Assembly: GCA_948567375.1 (NCBI GenBank)
Contig: OX419758.1
Coordinates: forward strand, 54,999,001-55,063,000
Direction of reading: 5' to 3'
DNA from: Lunularia cruciata
Taxonomy: Eukaryota > Streptophyta > Marchantiopsida > Lunulariales > Lunulariaceae
DNA length: 64,000 nucleotides
The notes below the pieces were generated by a model. The model worked only from the letters and a program-made list of their open reading frames with translations, made no database searches and was not told the origin of the DNA. Of this stretch, positions 1 to 10,582 are shown one piece after another. The stretch's first letter is position 1; every line of letters begins with the position of its first letter. A program made the translations under genes and the position numbers.

Positions 1-1013
1 TCTCAACCACATCTATGGATGCTATCCCCTTACCTTTGTTTGGATTAGGAGCCACTTGGGTTTCACTACCTCCTCTTTCCCTCTATTAGCTCCCTCATAA
101 CCTCTTCTTCCATGGTAAGTGGAATTTGGGCAATTCCTTTGGATATGGCCTCTTCCTCCACAACCAAAACAATTTTTATCATTGAAATTGTTGGCTGGTT
201 GACCTCCTCTATGTGGATAGTTTCCATAACTCCTAGGCCCTCTCCCTACATTCTGATCCACCTCTCTCTTCTCCCATAGTTGCACCATATTGATCTTGAG
301 ATTTGCAAGTTGTTATGTGATGGTTTGAAGTGAATCTTTTGGTGGAGGTGCAAGAATTGGAGAAACTACTACTTGTGGTGAAACCCTTGCTAGCAAAGTA
401 TTAGAAGTTCCACCAAACTTATATCCTTGAGGAGTATGCACAACCTCCTTCACCACCAAATCACTCTCATCCCCTTCCAAACTCTCCTCCATACGAATTG
501 CAATCTTGATAGCTTCAACCTTGGAAGAAGGTTTCTCATATCTCACCTTGCTTCTAATTTGTGGTCTCAACCCTCCCACAAAATTCTTGGTGAGCATGGC
601 CCCTATGCCAATCATAGTAGTCTCCACATCATCCCCACCTTTCCTCAACACTATTTGAAATCTGGACTCTAACTTTTCCACTCTTTCCACATAGACTCTC
701 ACTTTCTCTCCATCTTCTTGTTTGAGAAAGGTAACCTCACTCATCAATCTCTCATAACTCTCATCTGGAAGAAAGTTCTCAATAAGTGCTGAAATCAAAC
801 TCTCCCAAGACTCCTCTTCTCCATCTCTCTTCTCTCTCTTTTGGTATTCTGACTCATATCATGTAAGTGCTGCATCCTCAAAGAAATCAGGTAACAATGA
901 ATCCCACTCATTCTTCTTCATCTCATTGTTTCCTATGCAAGCTCTCTTGAAGTCTCTCACAAAGACCTCTACATATTCTCCATTCTTGCCAAAGAAAACC
1001 TGAAGTTTCCCAT
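1..1013 (-). pseudogene. gag: gag of A1 (capsid and zinc knuckle), broken
   Basis: Gag forms the retrotransposon particle and binds its RNA. The start codon is at 1013, just after a purine-rich tract; a base missing there relative to A2 and A5 shifts the frame. The capsid-like part is open over 313-798. The CCHC knuckle CFGCGGRGHIQRNC lies in the 22-288 frame. About 55 residues after the VLRKGGD motif (from ETTMIG to MEESLEG) are present here but missing from A2, so A1 has the fullest gag of this family. The end is cut by the window edge. Confidence 0.85.
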
Positions 1014-1085
1014 CTTAACCCCTCACTATCTTTCTTTTCTCTCAAATTTTTTTTATTTTCTTTTCTCTCACTCTATAACTAATAG
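1014..1085 (-). other. Purine-rich tract before gag (A1)
   Basis: On the sense (minus) strand this is almost pure A/G for about 60 bases, ending next to the gag ATG. The same tract is at 9017-9085 (A2), 39946-40008 (A4) and 49925-49990 (A5), so it belongs to the family. A leader or translation role is inference. Confidence 0.6.
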
Positions 1086-1239
1086 AGTATATATATGACT
1101 AACACCATCTGAGAATAATCCACTCCAGGGAATACAAAAGGTTCAAGTTGCTCCAAGATTTCTATAGCAATATCAAATCCTAGAGTGCATATTAATCTAA
1201 CTCTGATGGATAGTTTATCCATAAGTTGACAGATTATCT

Positions 1240-2545
1240 CCATCACTAATCTTGAGGACTAGTTGATGAAGGTGATAGTATTTATGTAGTTGTACTAAGA
1301 TTCTCTCCAAGATCCTTCACCAAAGTCTCCAAAAGTGCTTTTACTCCACTATAGTCATGTCCTCCAAGAAGTCCTTCCACTTCAAAAACCTCACACAACT
1401 CCTTTGTCTTAGATCTTCTCCTTCCCAATCTTGGTGAAGAAGGTCCAAAATGCAAACCCAAGTCAAGTAAATCTCTCCTTTCCCTCAATCTCCTGCTCTC
1501 AAAGGTCAATGGACATAAACTTGCCTTATGTCCCTTCTCTCACATAGAAAACACTTAGACTCACTCTTTCCTCCAAGTGGTGTAGGTTTTTGGATCCTCT
1601 CAACACTCTCTTCAAATTCTGTTGTAAACTCTCTTTTCCTCAACTCCACCCCTACAATCACCTCAAACCCTTGGGAAACCTTGCATAGTCTTAGTTTCCA
1701 CTCTTGATGACACTCCATGTTCCCAAGATGAATCTAAACACTCAAACATACTTTTTGTTGCTCTCAAACTCCTCATGCATGAGATCTCAACTCTGCAGAA
1801 TTGACCCTTTCTCACAATGTCACTCAAATCTCCCAACTTGTATGTCACAATACTCTGAAATTTTTCACACTTGATCACAATTCAAGGACATCTCTCCTTG
1901 AAAAATTTCAGATCTTTTCAATGAGCCATTTTTGGCCTAGAAACCTTTCTATTCATCACACATATTCAGATTTGGTCTAGAAACGAGCCCCATCACTTTG
2001 AAAACTCATAACTTCTTGCACAAGAATGATCTCTATCTAATTTTTGTGTCAATAGGTAGGATACCATAATCTTAATTTTCTTGAAATGTTTCAAATCATT
2101 CATTAAAATTTGAAGAAATGGCAGATTCTGTATAATTTTCCAGAGAGCATGCAATTACGGGGGAATTTTGCACTATCAACTTTCAAAAATTCTAGCCCAA
2201 TGTGCACAATAGCTATCACAATAATTCCAAGTTTTCTAACTGAAGCAAACCCCAAGCTTTCATGTATAAAAATTTCAAGTCCAGATCTCAAACTTGAGTT
2301 TTTGCCCAAAATCATCTTAATCCCCAAAATCTGCAATCCACCTCACAAAATCTCTCCAAATTCTCTCATGTGTACAAGATGTACAAAATCACTTCAAATA
2401 CATCATAATGAACTACAGGGTATAAAAATGGATCATGGTTCACAAACATAAGTTCAGCTCTTTCTTCTTCTAATGTTCTCTCTAAGTGAGCTCTCATAGC
2501 CACCTTCTGCCTAATTTAGAATTGAACGTAGAACATTATCTTGCC
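1240..2545 (-). pseudogene. Extra zinc-knuckle ORF upstream of gag (A1)
   Basis: Open pieces on the minus strand (2336-2103, 1878-1663, 1718-1506, 1509-1282) align with the same region of A2, A3, A4 and A5, read in several frames because of decay. The C-terminal part reads KSESKCFLC, then the knuckle (its HX4C half is frameshifted here but intact in A2), then a basic segment ending near a DLGE motif. I do not recognise the family. A second nucleic-acid-binding Gag-like protein is plausible. The middle third could be untranslated leader instead of protein. Confidence 0.55.
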
Positions 2546-2556
2546 TTTTAGAGATA

Positions 2557-2573
2557 TCCCGGCAATCAAACCA
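2557..2573 (-). other. Primer-binding site, tRNA-Glu type, decayed (A1)
   Basis: The sense strand reads TGGTTTGATTGCCGGGA, starting a few bases after the LTR end. The better copy in A3 (20404) matches the complement of the 3' end of plant tRNA-Glu, as I recall that tRNA. The differences here are C-to-T and G-to-A changes. Confidence 0.7.
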
Positions 2574-2577
2574 AAAA

Positions 2578-3269
2578 TGTGAGCCGGCCTGTCTCTCACT
2601 CAAGATGAACCTCTGATGGCTATTATGGTAGTGCACCATGTACTAAGAAGACAAGGAACCCCAACTCCATCATACTTCTCCAAGGCTAACACTCCAAGAC
2701 TCAAGACATTGCTCATTAGAGAACTCAATGAGATAGAGATAGTTGCAAGTGAAAGGATGATGAGTACTTCATCACCTCTTATTTATATACTTGTGAAATA
2801 ATTATACACTAAATTTACTAATTACCGTAGTAACTCAAGTTACTAGACTAAAAGTCAAGTAAAGTCAAAAAGTAGAAAGGAATATCTATTCACATGGACA
2901 TATTCTCTTGAGCATGTGGTCTTATCTTGACTCAACCACTAAGTCAAGGATTCATTTACATGGGCTATCCTTTGACTATAGAAAAATCCAAAACAAAAAG
3001 ACTTGCGGGCTTAGGAGTTCTCAACTCTTTCCTCAAAGCCAAACACGTAGGAATAATAGCAAGTCAACACACTAGAATTCCAAATAGTGGTGCTCATCTT
3101 TTCTACTTGCTCTAAAGTAAGGTCCCCTCTATCTTAGCTATGAATAACTTAAAATTATCATGACTAATGTAGAACCATCTTTTATTTCTATATAAATAAT
3201 ATCTCTCAAGTACTTGTAATACCTAGCTAAATATCACAATACCACACACATGCACAAATGGGTGTTACA
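2578..3269 (-). repeat. Family A LTR (5' LTR of A1)
   Basis: This is a 692-bp LTR with TG...CA ends; in sense it starts TGTAACACC and ends GGCTCACA. It carries a TATATAA-type box about 215 bp before its end. It is nearly the same as the LTRs at 10583-11274, 19708-20399, 22299-22989, 41142-41832 and 54447-55137. Confidence 0.92.
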
Positions 3270-3835
3270 ATTCAAATGAGTAGAATTTGAAGCTCAAATC
3301 TTAGGTTTTGAAAGGAAATGCTATAACTTATATGGAGGAGAAGACTTTGCACTTGGAAAGAGAGAACAAGATTCAAAGAAAGCAAAGAAAAAAAGATATT
3401 ATGTTATAAATTTAGAATTAGAAAATTTTAGAAACTTCTTGAAGAGTATCCAAATGTTAATTTTTTTTTTCAAGTATAGATGATTATCATAAAGTAGATA
3501 TACACTATTAAAATTAGAAATCTTAGTGATATCCTTTGCAAGTCAAGTGAAAATAGTAATGAAGTGCATTGCTTCCAAAAATGGATTTGAGTTGTGCTCA
3601 TGTGAGAACTCAATATCAACATACTAATAATTACTGGTAAAAATATTGTCACATTGTCACAATTTTCTTTTATTATATGTTTAACTTCTTGTGCAAGAAC
3701 TATTGTGAAAAGAAGCTAGTGTCACCTATGGTGATGCACTATAGAGTAGTCAAACAATCAAAACACTTCCACAAAAGATATATTCCTATTGGTGATATGT
3801 TCTTGAAGGCGATAATTCAATCTTTTTTGATGGTC
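3270..3835. other. AT-rich unassigned segment with part of insert H
   Basis: No gene is supported. From about 3608 (tatcaacatact, then a repeated gtcaca motif and a ttaacctctt-like stretch) the sequence resembles the start of the 2.1 kb insert at 33878, so this may be a truncated copy of that repeat. The first 340 bp are A-rich and unrecognised. Confidence 0.4.
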
Positions 3836-4392
3836 TGTGAGTCCGCTTGTCTCTCACTCAGGATGAACCTCTGATGGCTATTATGGTAGCGCACCATGGA
3901 CTAAGAAGGCAAGGAACCCCAACTCCATCGTACTCCTCCAAGGCTAACACTCCAAGACTCAAGACATTGCTCACTAGAGAACTCAATGAGAGAGAGATAG
4001 TTGCAAATGAAAGGATGTTGAGTACCTCATCACCCCTTGTTTATATACTTGTGAAATAGTTACGTACCAAAGTTACTAAGTACCGTAGTAACTCAAGTTA
4101 TTAGACTAAAAGTCAAGTTAAGTCAAAAAGTAGAAAGGAATATTCATTCACATGGGCATATTCCCCCTAAGCATGTGGTCTTATCTTGACCCAACCATTA
4201 AGTCAAGGATTCCTTCACATGGGCTATCCTTGGACTAAAGAAGAATCCAAAACAAAAAGGCTTGCGGGCCAAAGAGTTTTCAACTCTTTCCTCAAAGCCA
4301 AACACCTAGGAATAATACCAAGTCAACACACTAAAATCCAAAATAGTGGTGCTCATCTTTTCTACTTCCTCTAAAGTAAGGTCCACTCTATC
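3836..4392 (-). repeat. Truncated family A LTR
   Basis: This matches the family A LTR from its 3' end (TGTGAGTCCG on the plus strand) for 557 bp, then stops, lacking about 135 bp of the U3 start. No A internal sequence adjoins it, so it is a solo or fragment LTR. The four bases before it are GGTC, in keeping with the GC-rich 4-bp target duplications of this family, but the other flank is lost. Confidence 0.85.
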
Positions 4393-5393
4393 TATAATTT
4401 TTGTTATGCATGGTACTTTATAATTCTCAAAGTACAAAATATATCATCTATGGAAGTGCACAAAAGAGGAAGAAGGGACTGAAGACGAATTGTGGGATCC
4501 TAACATCTTATGGGATGTGTGGGAAAGGATATATGGGCCAAAGTGTACCATTAGATACGGGATGAGATCCTATAGGAATGCATAATAGAAAAGAGTCAAC
4601 AACAATTAAAGCTAGAGGTGGCACTCTGACTATGTCAAGGAGTGTATATCTTAGTAGAGAGAATCTAGGAAAAGGAGCAGTTAGGTATTTATTGTGGTCA
4701 CATATGAGAAAGGCGGTAGCTGCATGTGTTTTTAGGAGATAGTAACTTTTTTGGGGGTTTAGGTGCTTATATATAAGTGGGCTTGTCACCCTAAGTAGGA
4801 GTTCAATTTTTTGTGTAGAATGATCCTTAAACACTTGATCCATGTAAACAAATTTGATTGCTTAGTGTAATCATTGGGTCGATAGACTGAAGCAATTGCT
4901 AGTCATGATGGTGAGAGTTGATTCATGTACTTTTGTTGAAGATTCATATTGAACTGATCAAGTAGTTGTTATTAGTAAATATTCCACTCTACTTGATTTT
5001 TGACTATTTGTGTGTGTAATTCAAATTCCATTCCAAAGTTGTAAGTGTGTAATTACATGAAGTTGTGCTCCTTGCCTTGCTTGTCACACCAATATCCAAG
5101 TAGTGTAGTGTGTTGCAACATGGCCCATAGCATTGCATTGGTTGTCTTGAGGGTGGATATATCCATACAAGCCAAAGGGCTCATAGGGATGATAGATCTC
5201 CAAGTCATTTTTAGGGTTAAGTGTTCAAGGGTAAACCCTAATCCTTGGTAGAGCTACAATTGCTACAAGAATCTTGACTACAATTCCTCTCCAAGCCAAG
5301 TGAAAGGTTGTCCATGCAAGGATTGTCTCATCAGTCTCTCTTTTTGATATTGTCTTGTGCTCTCTACTATGGGACTAGGCCAACCCACCAACA
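4393..5393 (+). repeat. Possible LTR upstream of element E
   Basis: This non-coding stretch ends in CA directly before a tRNA-Asp-like primer site. It has a TATA-like TTATATATAAG at 4767-4776. Its left end is cut by the A LTR fragment. It does not visibly match the sequence after the E chromodomain (31816 on), so assigning it to E is uncertain. Confidence 0.45.
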
Positions 5394-5397
5394 TTTT

Positions 5398-5415
5398 TGG
5401 CATTGTTGTCAGCTG
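5398..5415 (+). other. Decayed primer-binding site, probably tRNA-Asp
   Basis: TGGCATTGTTGTCAG aligns with TGGCGCCGTTGCCGG, the complement of the tRNA-Asp 3' end used by many plant Ty3/gypsy elements. All five differences in the first 15 bases are G-to-A or C-to-T, the expected trace of cytosine deamination. It sits five bases after a CA that could end an LTR. Confidence 0.5.
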
Positions 5416-6215
5416 ATGCATAAGTTACTTTCTACAACTTGCTTGGGATGTCTATTTTCTACTCCATACCACATGGAATTTGCTATTTTCAGTTCAAAGG
5501 AGCATTACCACTTATGTCTACAAGCCTCTTGCTAATCTTCAGATTCAACCACTATTGCAAAGAGGACCTTTCATGGGAAGTAATTTTGCCCAAGGAAACC
5601 CATTTGCACCAACATCAAAGGCAATAGCCACACTAGTCTCCAATATAGCAATGAAACCTATCTCAACTCCTATGATTCTTATAGCTACCATTGAAATGAC
5701 ATTGATTGCAAGAAGAAACAATTGTATAGTTCCAAAAATAGTAGTATTCATTGGGTAAAACTTCAAATCATTCTTATAAATGTTTGAGAATGTATACATG
5801 GCACAAAATATCTTGGACAATGCTACCATGGTTCACCAAATTGGCCAATTTTTCATCAAAGTTGTGCAACATTAGATCAATGTCCAAACCCCAACCACAT
5901 GGGAAAGTTATGCATTGATATGGAATGAAGAACAATGAGAATACTTATTGAAAATATGATAGGAAGAACTTAAGGACAAGATAAATAGGCTTTGCAAAGA
6001 ACATAGTAAACCAAGTAAGCATTTATTCAAAGGTTCTAATACATATCATCAATGATCACACCAACACCAAATCCTAATACGACTGTAAATTGGTTTGATG
6101 CATTGCCAAAAGATATTGAAAAATTTATCATCTTCAACAAAGATTCTAGATTAGCTCAAGCATTTAAAGGAGCATAATGTTGAGCTCAAGCTAACAAGCG
6201 GGATGTGGCCTGGCC
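5416..6215 (+). pseudogene. Element E gag, first part, decayed
   Basis: Short open pieces (5439-5627, 5480-5758) follow the primer site in three frames. No domain is clear. The assignment rests on position: after the primer site and, with A2 removed through its GGCC duplication, directly continuous with the knuckle region at 11279-12050. Confidence 0.4.
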
Positions 6216-6420
6216 TATGAGCCGGCCTGTCTCTCACTTAGGATGAACCTCTGATGGCTATTATGGCAGCGCACCATGAACTAAGAAGGCAAGGAATCTC
6301 AACTCCATCATACTCCTCCAAGGCTAACACTCCAAGACTAAAGACATTGCTCACTAGAGAACTCAATGAGAGAGAGAAAGTTGCAAATGAAAGGATGATG
6401 AGTACCTCCTCACCCCTTGT
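6216..6420 (-). repeat. 3' LTR remnant of A2
   Basis: Only the last 205 bp of the family A LTR remain (sense end GGCTCATA, final CA changed to TA). The junction with RT sequence is at about 6420. Confidence 0.85.
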
Positions 6421-7408
6421 TGCAAGCCTCATCCAAGTATTGCGAGACTTTGATTAGGTGCTCAAAGTGCTCCTCCTTGCTTCCATAGACACAAAAGTCA
6501 TCAATGAAGTCTCTCACAAATTTCCCAATGAAAGGTTCAAATACCTTGTTCATGAACCGTTGGAATGTGGCTGGAGCATTGCAAAGCCCAAAAGACATGA
6601 CTTTGAAAGCATAAGTTCCCCAAGGTGTGGTGAATGTGGTGAGTTGTTGATGCTCTGGTGCAATCTTGATTTGGTTATATCCACTATAACCATCTCCAAA
6701 ACTGTACCTCTAAAGACTTGCAACCTCCTCCAAGATCTCATCAATGAATGGCAATGGGTAGTAGTCCTTCTTGGTAACAACATTGAGCTTCTTGTAATCC
6801 ACACATACCCAAAGCTTGCCATTTTTTTTCTTCACAATGACAATTGGAGATACCCATTCTGAATTCTCTAGCTCAAAGATAAATCCAGCCTCCTTGAGCT
6901 TATCAATCTCCTCCTTCACAACTAAAGATATTGGTGGGCTAATGCAATGTTGCTTTTGGCAGATTGGTCTTGCATGTGACTCCACCTCTATCTTGTGCTC
7001 CTCCAAGGTGACTTCCTTCAAATCCCTGTAACTAAAAGCCAACACATGGATGAACTTGCGGAAAATCTCCTCAAATCTCACCTTCTCCTCCTTGGTAACA
7101 TTTGGACCATACTTGAGGGTAGATAACCTTCTTTCTACCTCCTCAAGTGTCAATGGTGATTTATCTGGGTCCTTCAAAACCTCTGGCTTAGGTGCAAAAT
7201 CCATAGCACAGAAGGGATACACATTTGAATCAGATTTAGATTCATCCTCCTTCATGGAAGTCTCCTCTTCCATGCTTGTGTCCACACCTGAAGCTCCTTC
7301 TTCAAAATCTGATTCCCAATAATCGGAAGATGGTGTTTCTGAATGTGAAGTGTTGGTGGTGTAAGTCATAGGAACTGTGACTCTATGGTTTGATGGCCCA
7401 ATCCTCAA
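6421..7408 (-). pseudogene. pol: Reverse transcriptase of A2, one stop
   Basis: RT copies element RNA into DNA. Frames 7408-6710 and 6598-6410 join in one frame through a single TAG near 6720. The N-terminal part has CVDYKKLN and PLPFIDEILEE, followed by GYSGYNQI, FGLCNAPATFQRFM and FIDDFCVYGS, the YxDD-type catalytic box as FIDD. The FGLCNAPATFQR stretch resembles plant Athila/Tat-type RTs. It ends where the internal deletion starts, so no RNase H follows. Confidence 0.88.
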
Positions 7409-7423
7409 GTACCCTTTGTGCCA

Positions 7424-7714
7424 TCAATCAATTGTGCGTGCTGCTCTCAACCATGGCCTCCCAAGAAGTAAGTCATAGCTTGAATCCTTCAAGACTTGGA
7501 AAGTCATGAGATTTTGAACTCCCATAACTAAAACTACCACTTTATCCATCACCCTTATTGGTCGAACTTGTTGCTTGTTTGCCATGCTCACCATAAATGT
7601 TGAAGGTCTTGAAGGTATCATACCCAAATTCTTCATCAACCTTTTTGACATGGCATTCAATGCTGATCCTCCATCAACCAATGCATCCTTGATGTTGTGA
7701 CCATTCACTCTCAC
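7424..7714 (-). CDS. pol: Retropepsin-like protease segment of A2 pol
   Basis: The aspartic protease that processes Gag-Pol. The open frame of 96 residues holds ALVDGGSALNAMS, where DGGS stands at the usual D-T/S-G active site, and later LLLGRPWLRA, the family's conserved C-terminal motif. It lies between gag and RT, as in Ty3/gypsy pol. It is separated by stops from its neighbours and is not functional as it stands. Confidence 0.8.
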   Translation of the reverse strand: MRVNGHNIKDALVDGGSALNAMSKRLMKNLGMIPSRPSTFMVSMANKQQVRPIRVMDKVVVLVMGVQNLMTFQVLKDSSYDLLLGRPWLRAARTID

Positions 7715-7732
7715 ATCAATCTTGGAGGCATA

Positions 7733-8452
7733 TTAACAAGCCTCCCATGGTGTTGGCTTGGCATCCACCACCGCCATTGATATTGGAGCTTTTGCCTTCT
7801 TCTTCCTCTTGCTCCTTGTAGAACTCAAACCACCTCTAAGCTCCTTTCTCAAGGTAGGGTTCAAAGCAATCAATTGGCTCATTATGATGTTAGCCTTGTG
7901 ACTACCAACATCCTCCAACACATTGTAGTTCCATTGTTGCTTTGAAATCAAGAAGTCCTCCATCCCCAACTTCTTCCTTAGAGTCTTTGTTGTTGATGGT
8001 GTTGAGGTGCGAGTGCTCCTAGTAGACATAAGAGTATCCTTGCTTGGAGTAAATCCTTGAGACAAGTGAACATCCTCTGCAAAATGAGCTCTCTTCTTCT
8101 CTTGTGCCAAAAGCTCCAAATTAAGACTCTTGGAGTTTGAGCACTCTCCCTTCTCATACTTGCTCTCCACCACATCTATGGATGCTATCCCCTTACCTTT
8201 GTTTGGATTAGGAGCCACTTGGGTTTCACTACCACCCTCTTTCCCTCTATTGGCTCCCTCATAACTCCTTCCTCCATGGTAAGTGGAATTTGGGCAATTC
8301 CTTTGGATATGGCCTCTTCCTCCACAACCAAAACAATTTCTATCATTGAAATTATTGGCTGGTTGACCTCCTCTATATGGATAGTTTCCATAATTCCTAG
8401 GCCCTCTCCCTACATTCTGATCCACCTCTCTCTTCTCCCATAGTTGCACCAC
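7733..8452 (-). CDS. gag: gag C-terminal half of A2 with CCHC knuckle
   Basis: An open frame of 239 residues. Near the N-terminus is the knuckle CFGCGGRGHIQRNC (CX2CX4HX4C), a nucleic-acid-binding motif of Gag. After it come a Lys/Ser/Thr-rich linker and a segment ending in PTPWEAC, which in A5 continues as CEYASKIDVRVN into protease. So this is the gag-to-protease join of one Gag-Pol reading frame, now cut by stops (TAA after the EAC). Confidence 0.82.
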   Translation of the reverse strand: MVQLWEKREVDQNVGRGPRNYGNYPYRGGQPANNFNDRNCFGCGGRGHIQRNCPNSTYHGGRSYEGANRGKEGGSETQVAPNPNKGKGIASIDVVESKYEKGECSNSKSLNLELLAQEKKRAHFAEDVHLSQGFTPSKDTLMSTRSTRTSTPSTTKTLRKKLGMEDFLISKQQWNYNVLEDVGSHKANIIMSQLIALNPTLRKELRGGLSSTRSKRKKKAKAPISMAVVDAKPTPWEAC

Positions 8453-8476
8453 ATTGATCTTGAGATTTGCAAGTTG

Positions 8477-9016
8477 TTATGTGATGGTTTGAAGTAGATC
8501 CTTTGGTGGAAGTGCAAGAATTGGAGCAACTTCTTCTTGTGGTGCAACCCTTGTCACCAAAGTATCAGAAGTTCCACCATACTTGTAGCCTTGAGGAGTA
8601 TGCACAACCTCCTTCACCACCAAATCACTCTCATCCCCACCCTTCTTCAACACTATGCAAAATCTGGACTCTAACTTTTCCACTCTTTCCATATAGACTC
8701 TCACTTTCTCTCCATCTCCTTGCTTGAGAAATATAACCTCACTCATCAATCTCTCATAACTCTCATCAGGAAGAAAGTTCTCAATGAGTGCTGAAATCAA
8801 AGTCTCCCAAGACTCCTCTTCCCCATCTCTCCTCTCTCTCTTTTGGTATTCTGACTCATACCATGTAAGTGCTGCATCCTCAAAGAAATCTGGTAATAAT
8901 GAGGCCCACTCATTCTTCCTCCTCTCATTGTTTCCTATGCAAGCTCTCGTGAAGTCTCTCACAAAGGCCTCCACATCTTCTCCATCCTTGCCAAAGAAAA
9001 CCGGAAGTTTCCCCAT
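8477..9016 (-). CDS. gag: gag N-terminal half of A2 (capsid)
   Basis: An open frame of 179 residues from the likely true start MGKLPVFFGKDG, with LTWYESEYQKRER typical of the Retrotrans_gag domain (TWY motif) and ENFLPDESYERLMSEV. Compared with A1 about 55 residues are missing at KKGGDESDL, where A1 has two similar GGGGATGA-like stretches; a microhomology deletion is likely. The upstream purine-rich tract supports this start. Confidence 0.85.
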   Translation of the reverse strand: MGKLPVFFGKDGEDVEAFVRDFTRACIGNNERRKNEWASLLPDFFEDAALTWYESEYQKRERRDGEEESWETLISALIENFLPDESYERLMSEVIFLKQGDGEKVRVYMERVEKLESRFCIVLKKGGDESDLVVKEVVHTPQGYKYGGTSDTLVTRVAPQEEVAPILALPPKDLLQTIT

Positions 9017-9085
9017 CCTAACCTCTCACTATCTTTCTCTTCTCTCAATTTTTCTTTTTCTCTTTTCTTTTCTCTCACTCTATAA
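9017..9085 (-). other. Purine-rich tract before gag (A2)
   Basis: This is the sense-strand A/G run between the extra ORF region and the gag ATG, also seen in A1, A4 and A5. Confidence 0.6.
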
Positions 9086-9099
9086 CTTATAGAGTATAT

Positions 9100-10560
9100 A
9101 CATGACTAACACCATTTGAGAGTAATCCACCCTAGGGAACACAAAAGGTTCAGGTTGCTCCAAGATTTCTATAGCAACATCAAATCCTAGAGTGCATATT
9201 AATCGAACCCTCATGGATAGTTTATCCATAAGTTGAAAGATTATCTCCATCACTAATCTTGAGAATTTGCTGATGAAGGTGGTAGTATTTCTGTTGCTGT
9301 ACTAAGACTCTCTCCAAGATCCTTCACCAAAGTCTCCAAAAGTGATTTTACTCCACTACACTCATGTCCTTTTGGAAGTCCTTCAACTCCACAAACCTCA
9401 CACAACTCCTTGGTCTTAGATCTTCTCCCTCCCAATCTTGGTGAAGAAGGTCCAACATGCAAACCCAAGTCAGTAAGCCTCTACTTTCCCTCAATCTCTT
9501 GCTCTCAAAGGTCAATGGACATGAACTTGCCTTATGTCCCTTCTTTCCACATAGAAAGCACTTAGACTCACTCTTTCCTCCAAGTGATGTAGGTTTTTGG
9601 ATCCTCTCAATAGTCTTCAAATTCTATTGTAAACTCTCTTTTCCTCAAATCCACCCCTACAGTCACCTCAAACCCTTGGGGAACCTTGCATTATCTCAAT
9701 TTGCACTCTTGATGACACTCCATGTTCCCAAGATGAATCTAAACACTCAAACATATTTTTTGTTGATCTCAAACTCCTCATGCATGAGATCTCCACTCTG
9801 TAGAATTGACCCTTCCTCACAATGTCACTCAAATCTCCTAGCCAATATGTCACAATCCTCTGTAATTTTTCACACTTGATCATAACTCTAGGGCGTCCCT
9901 CCCTGCAAAATTTCAGATCTTTTCATTGAGCCCTTTGGCCTAGACACCTTTCTATTCAGCACACATATTTCAGATTTGGTCTAAAAACCACCCCCCTCAC
10001 TTCAAAAACTCATAATGCATTGCGCAAGAATGATTTCTCTCTAATTTTTTTGGCAAAAGGTAGGATACAATGCACTGAAATTTCTCAGAAATTTTCAGGA
10101 AAATTGGCTGAAAAATGAAGAACTGGTAAACTCTGTACAATTTTGCAGAGAGGATGCAGTTGCGGGAGCACTTTACACTATCAACTTTTAGAATTTCTAG
10201 CCTAGTGCGCATAGTAGCTCTCACAATAATTTCAAGTGTGCTAACTGAAAGATAACCCAAGCTATCATGTGTAGACATTTCAAGTCCAGATCTCAAACTT
10301 GAGATTTTGCCCAAAATCACCTTAATCCCCAAAATCTGCAATCCACCTCACACAATCTATCCAATTCCTCTCATGTGTACAAGATGTACAAAATCACCTC
10401 AAAGACATCATAATGAAATACAGGGTATACAAATGGATCTTGGTTCTCTAACATTAGTTTAGCCCTCTCCCCTCCTAATGTTCTCTCCAAGTGAGCTCTC
10501 ATAGCCTTCTTCAGCCTAATGTAGAATTGAACATGAAACATTATCTTGTCTTCTAGAGAG
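9100..10560 (-). pseudogene. Extra zinc-knuckle ORF upstream of gag (A2)
   Basis: Open pieces 10341-9997 (114 aa), 9883-9668, 9620-9348 and 9468-9253 cover the interval between primer site and gag. The third holds an intact second knuckle CFLCGKKGHKASSC (CX2CX4HX4C), distinct from the gag knuckle of the same element. A further short segment (DYSQMVLVMYIL) lies close to the purine tract. Family unknown to me. It could be a duplicated Gag or an accessory RNA-binding protein. Copies agree in order, so the layout is ancestral, but no copy has a full open frame. Confidence 0.6.
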
Positions 10561-10578
10561 GTCCCGGCAATGGAACCA
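10561..10578 (-). other. Primer-binding site, tRNA-Glu type (A2)
   Basis: Sense TGGTTCCATTGCCGGGAC differs by one G-to-A from the A3 site, four bases after the 5' LTR. Confidence 0.75.
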
Positions 10579-10582
10579 AAAA

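Larger units (their letters stand above)
1..3269 (-). mobile_element. Family A Ty3/gypsy retrotransposon, copy A1 (5' part)
   Basis: Reading on the minus strand from the right, there is a 5' LTR (2578-3269), a tRNA-Glu-like primer site, an extra zinc-knuckle ORF, a purine-rich spacer and gag, which runs off the left edge of the window. The same order is seen in copies A2, A4 and A5. Protease, reverse transcriptase and the 3' LTR would lie outside the window. Coding frames carry stops and frameshifts, so the copy is dead. Confidence 0.9.

Noticed and set aside
4186-4374. Recurring 62-aa frame antisense to family A LTRs (MTQPLSQGFLHMGYPW)
   Set aside because: Same reason; a by-product of an AT-rich, repeated LTR with few stops on that strand.
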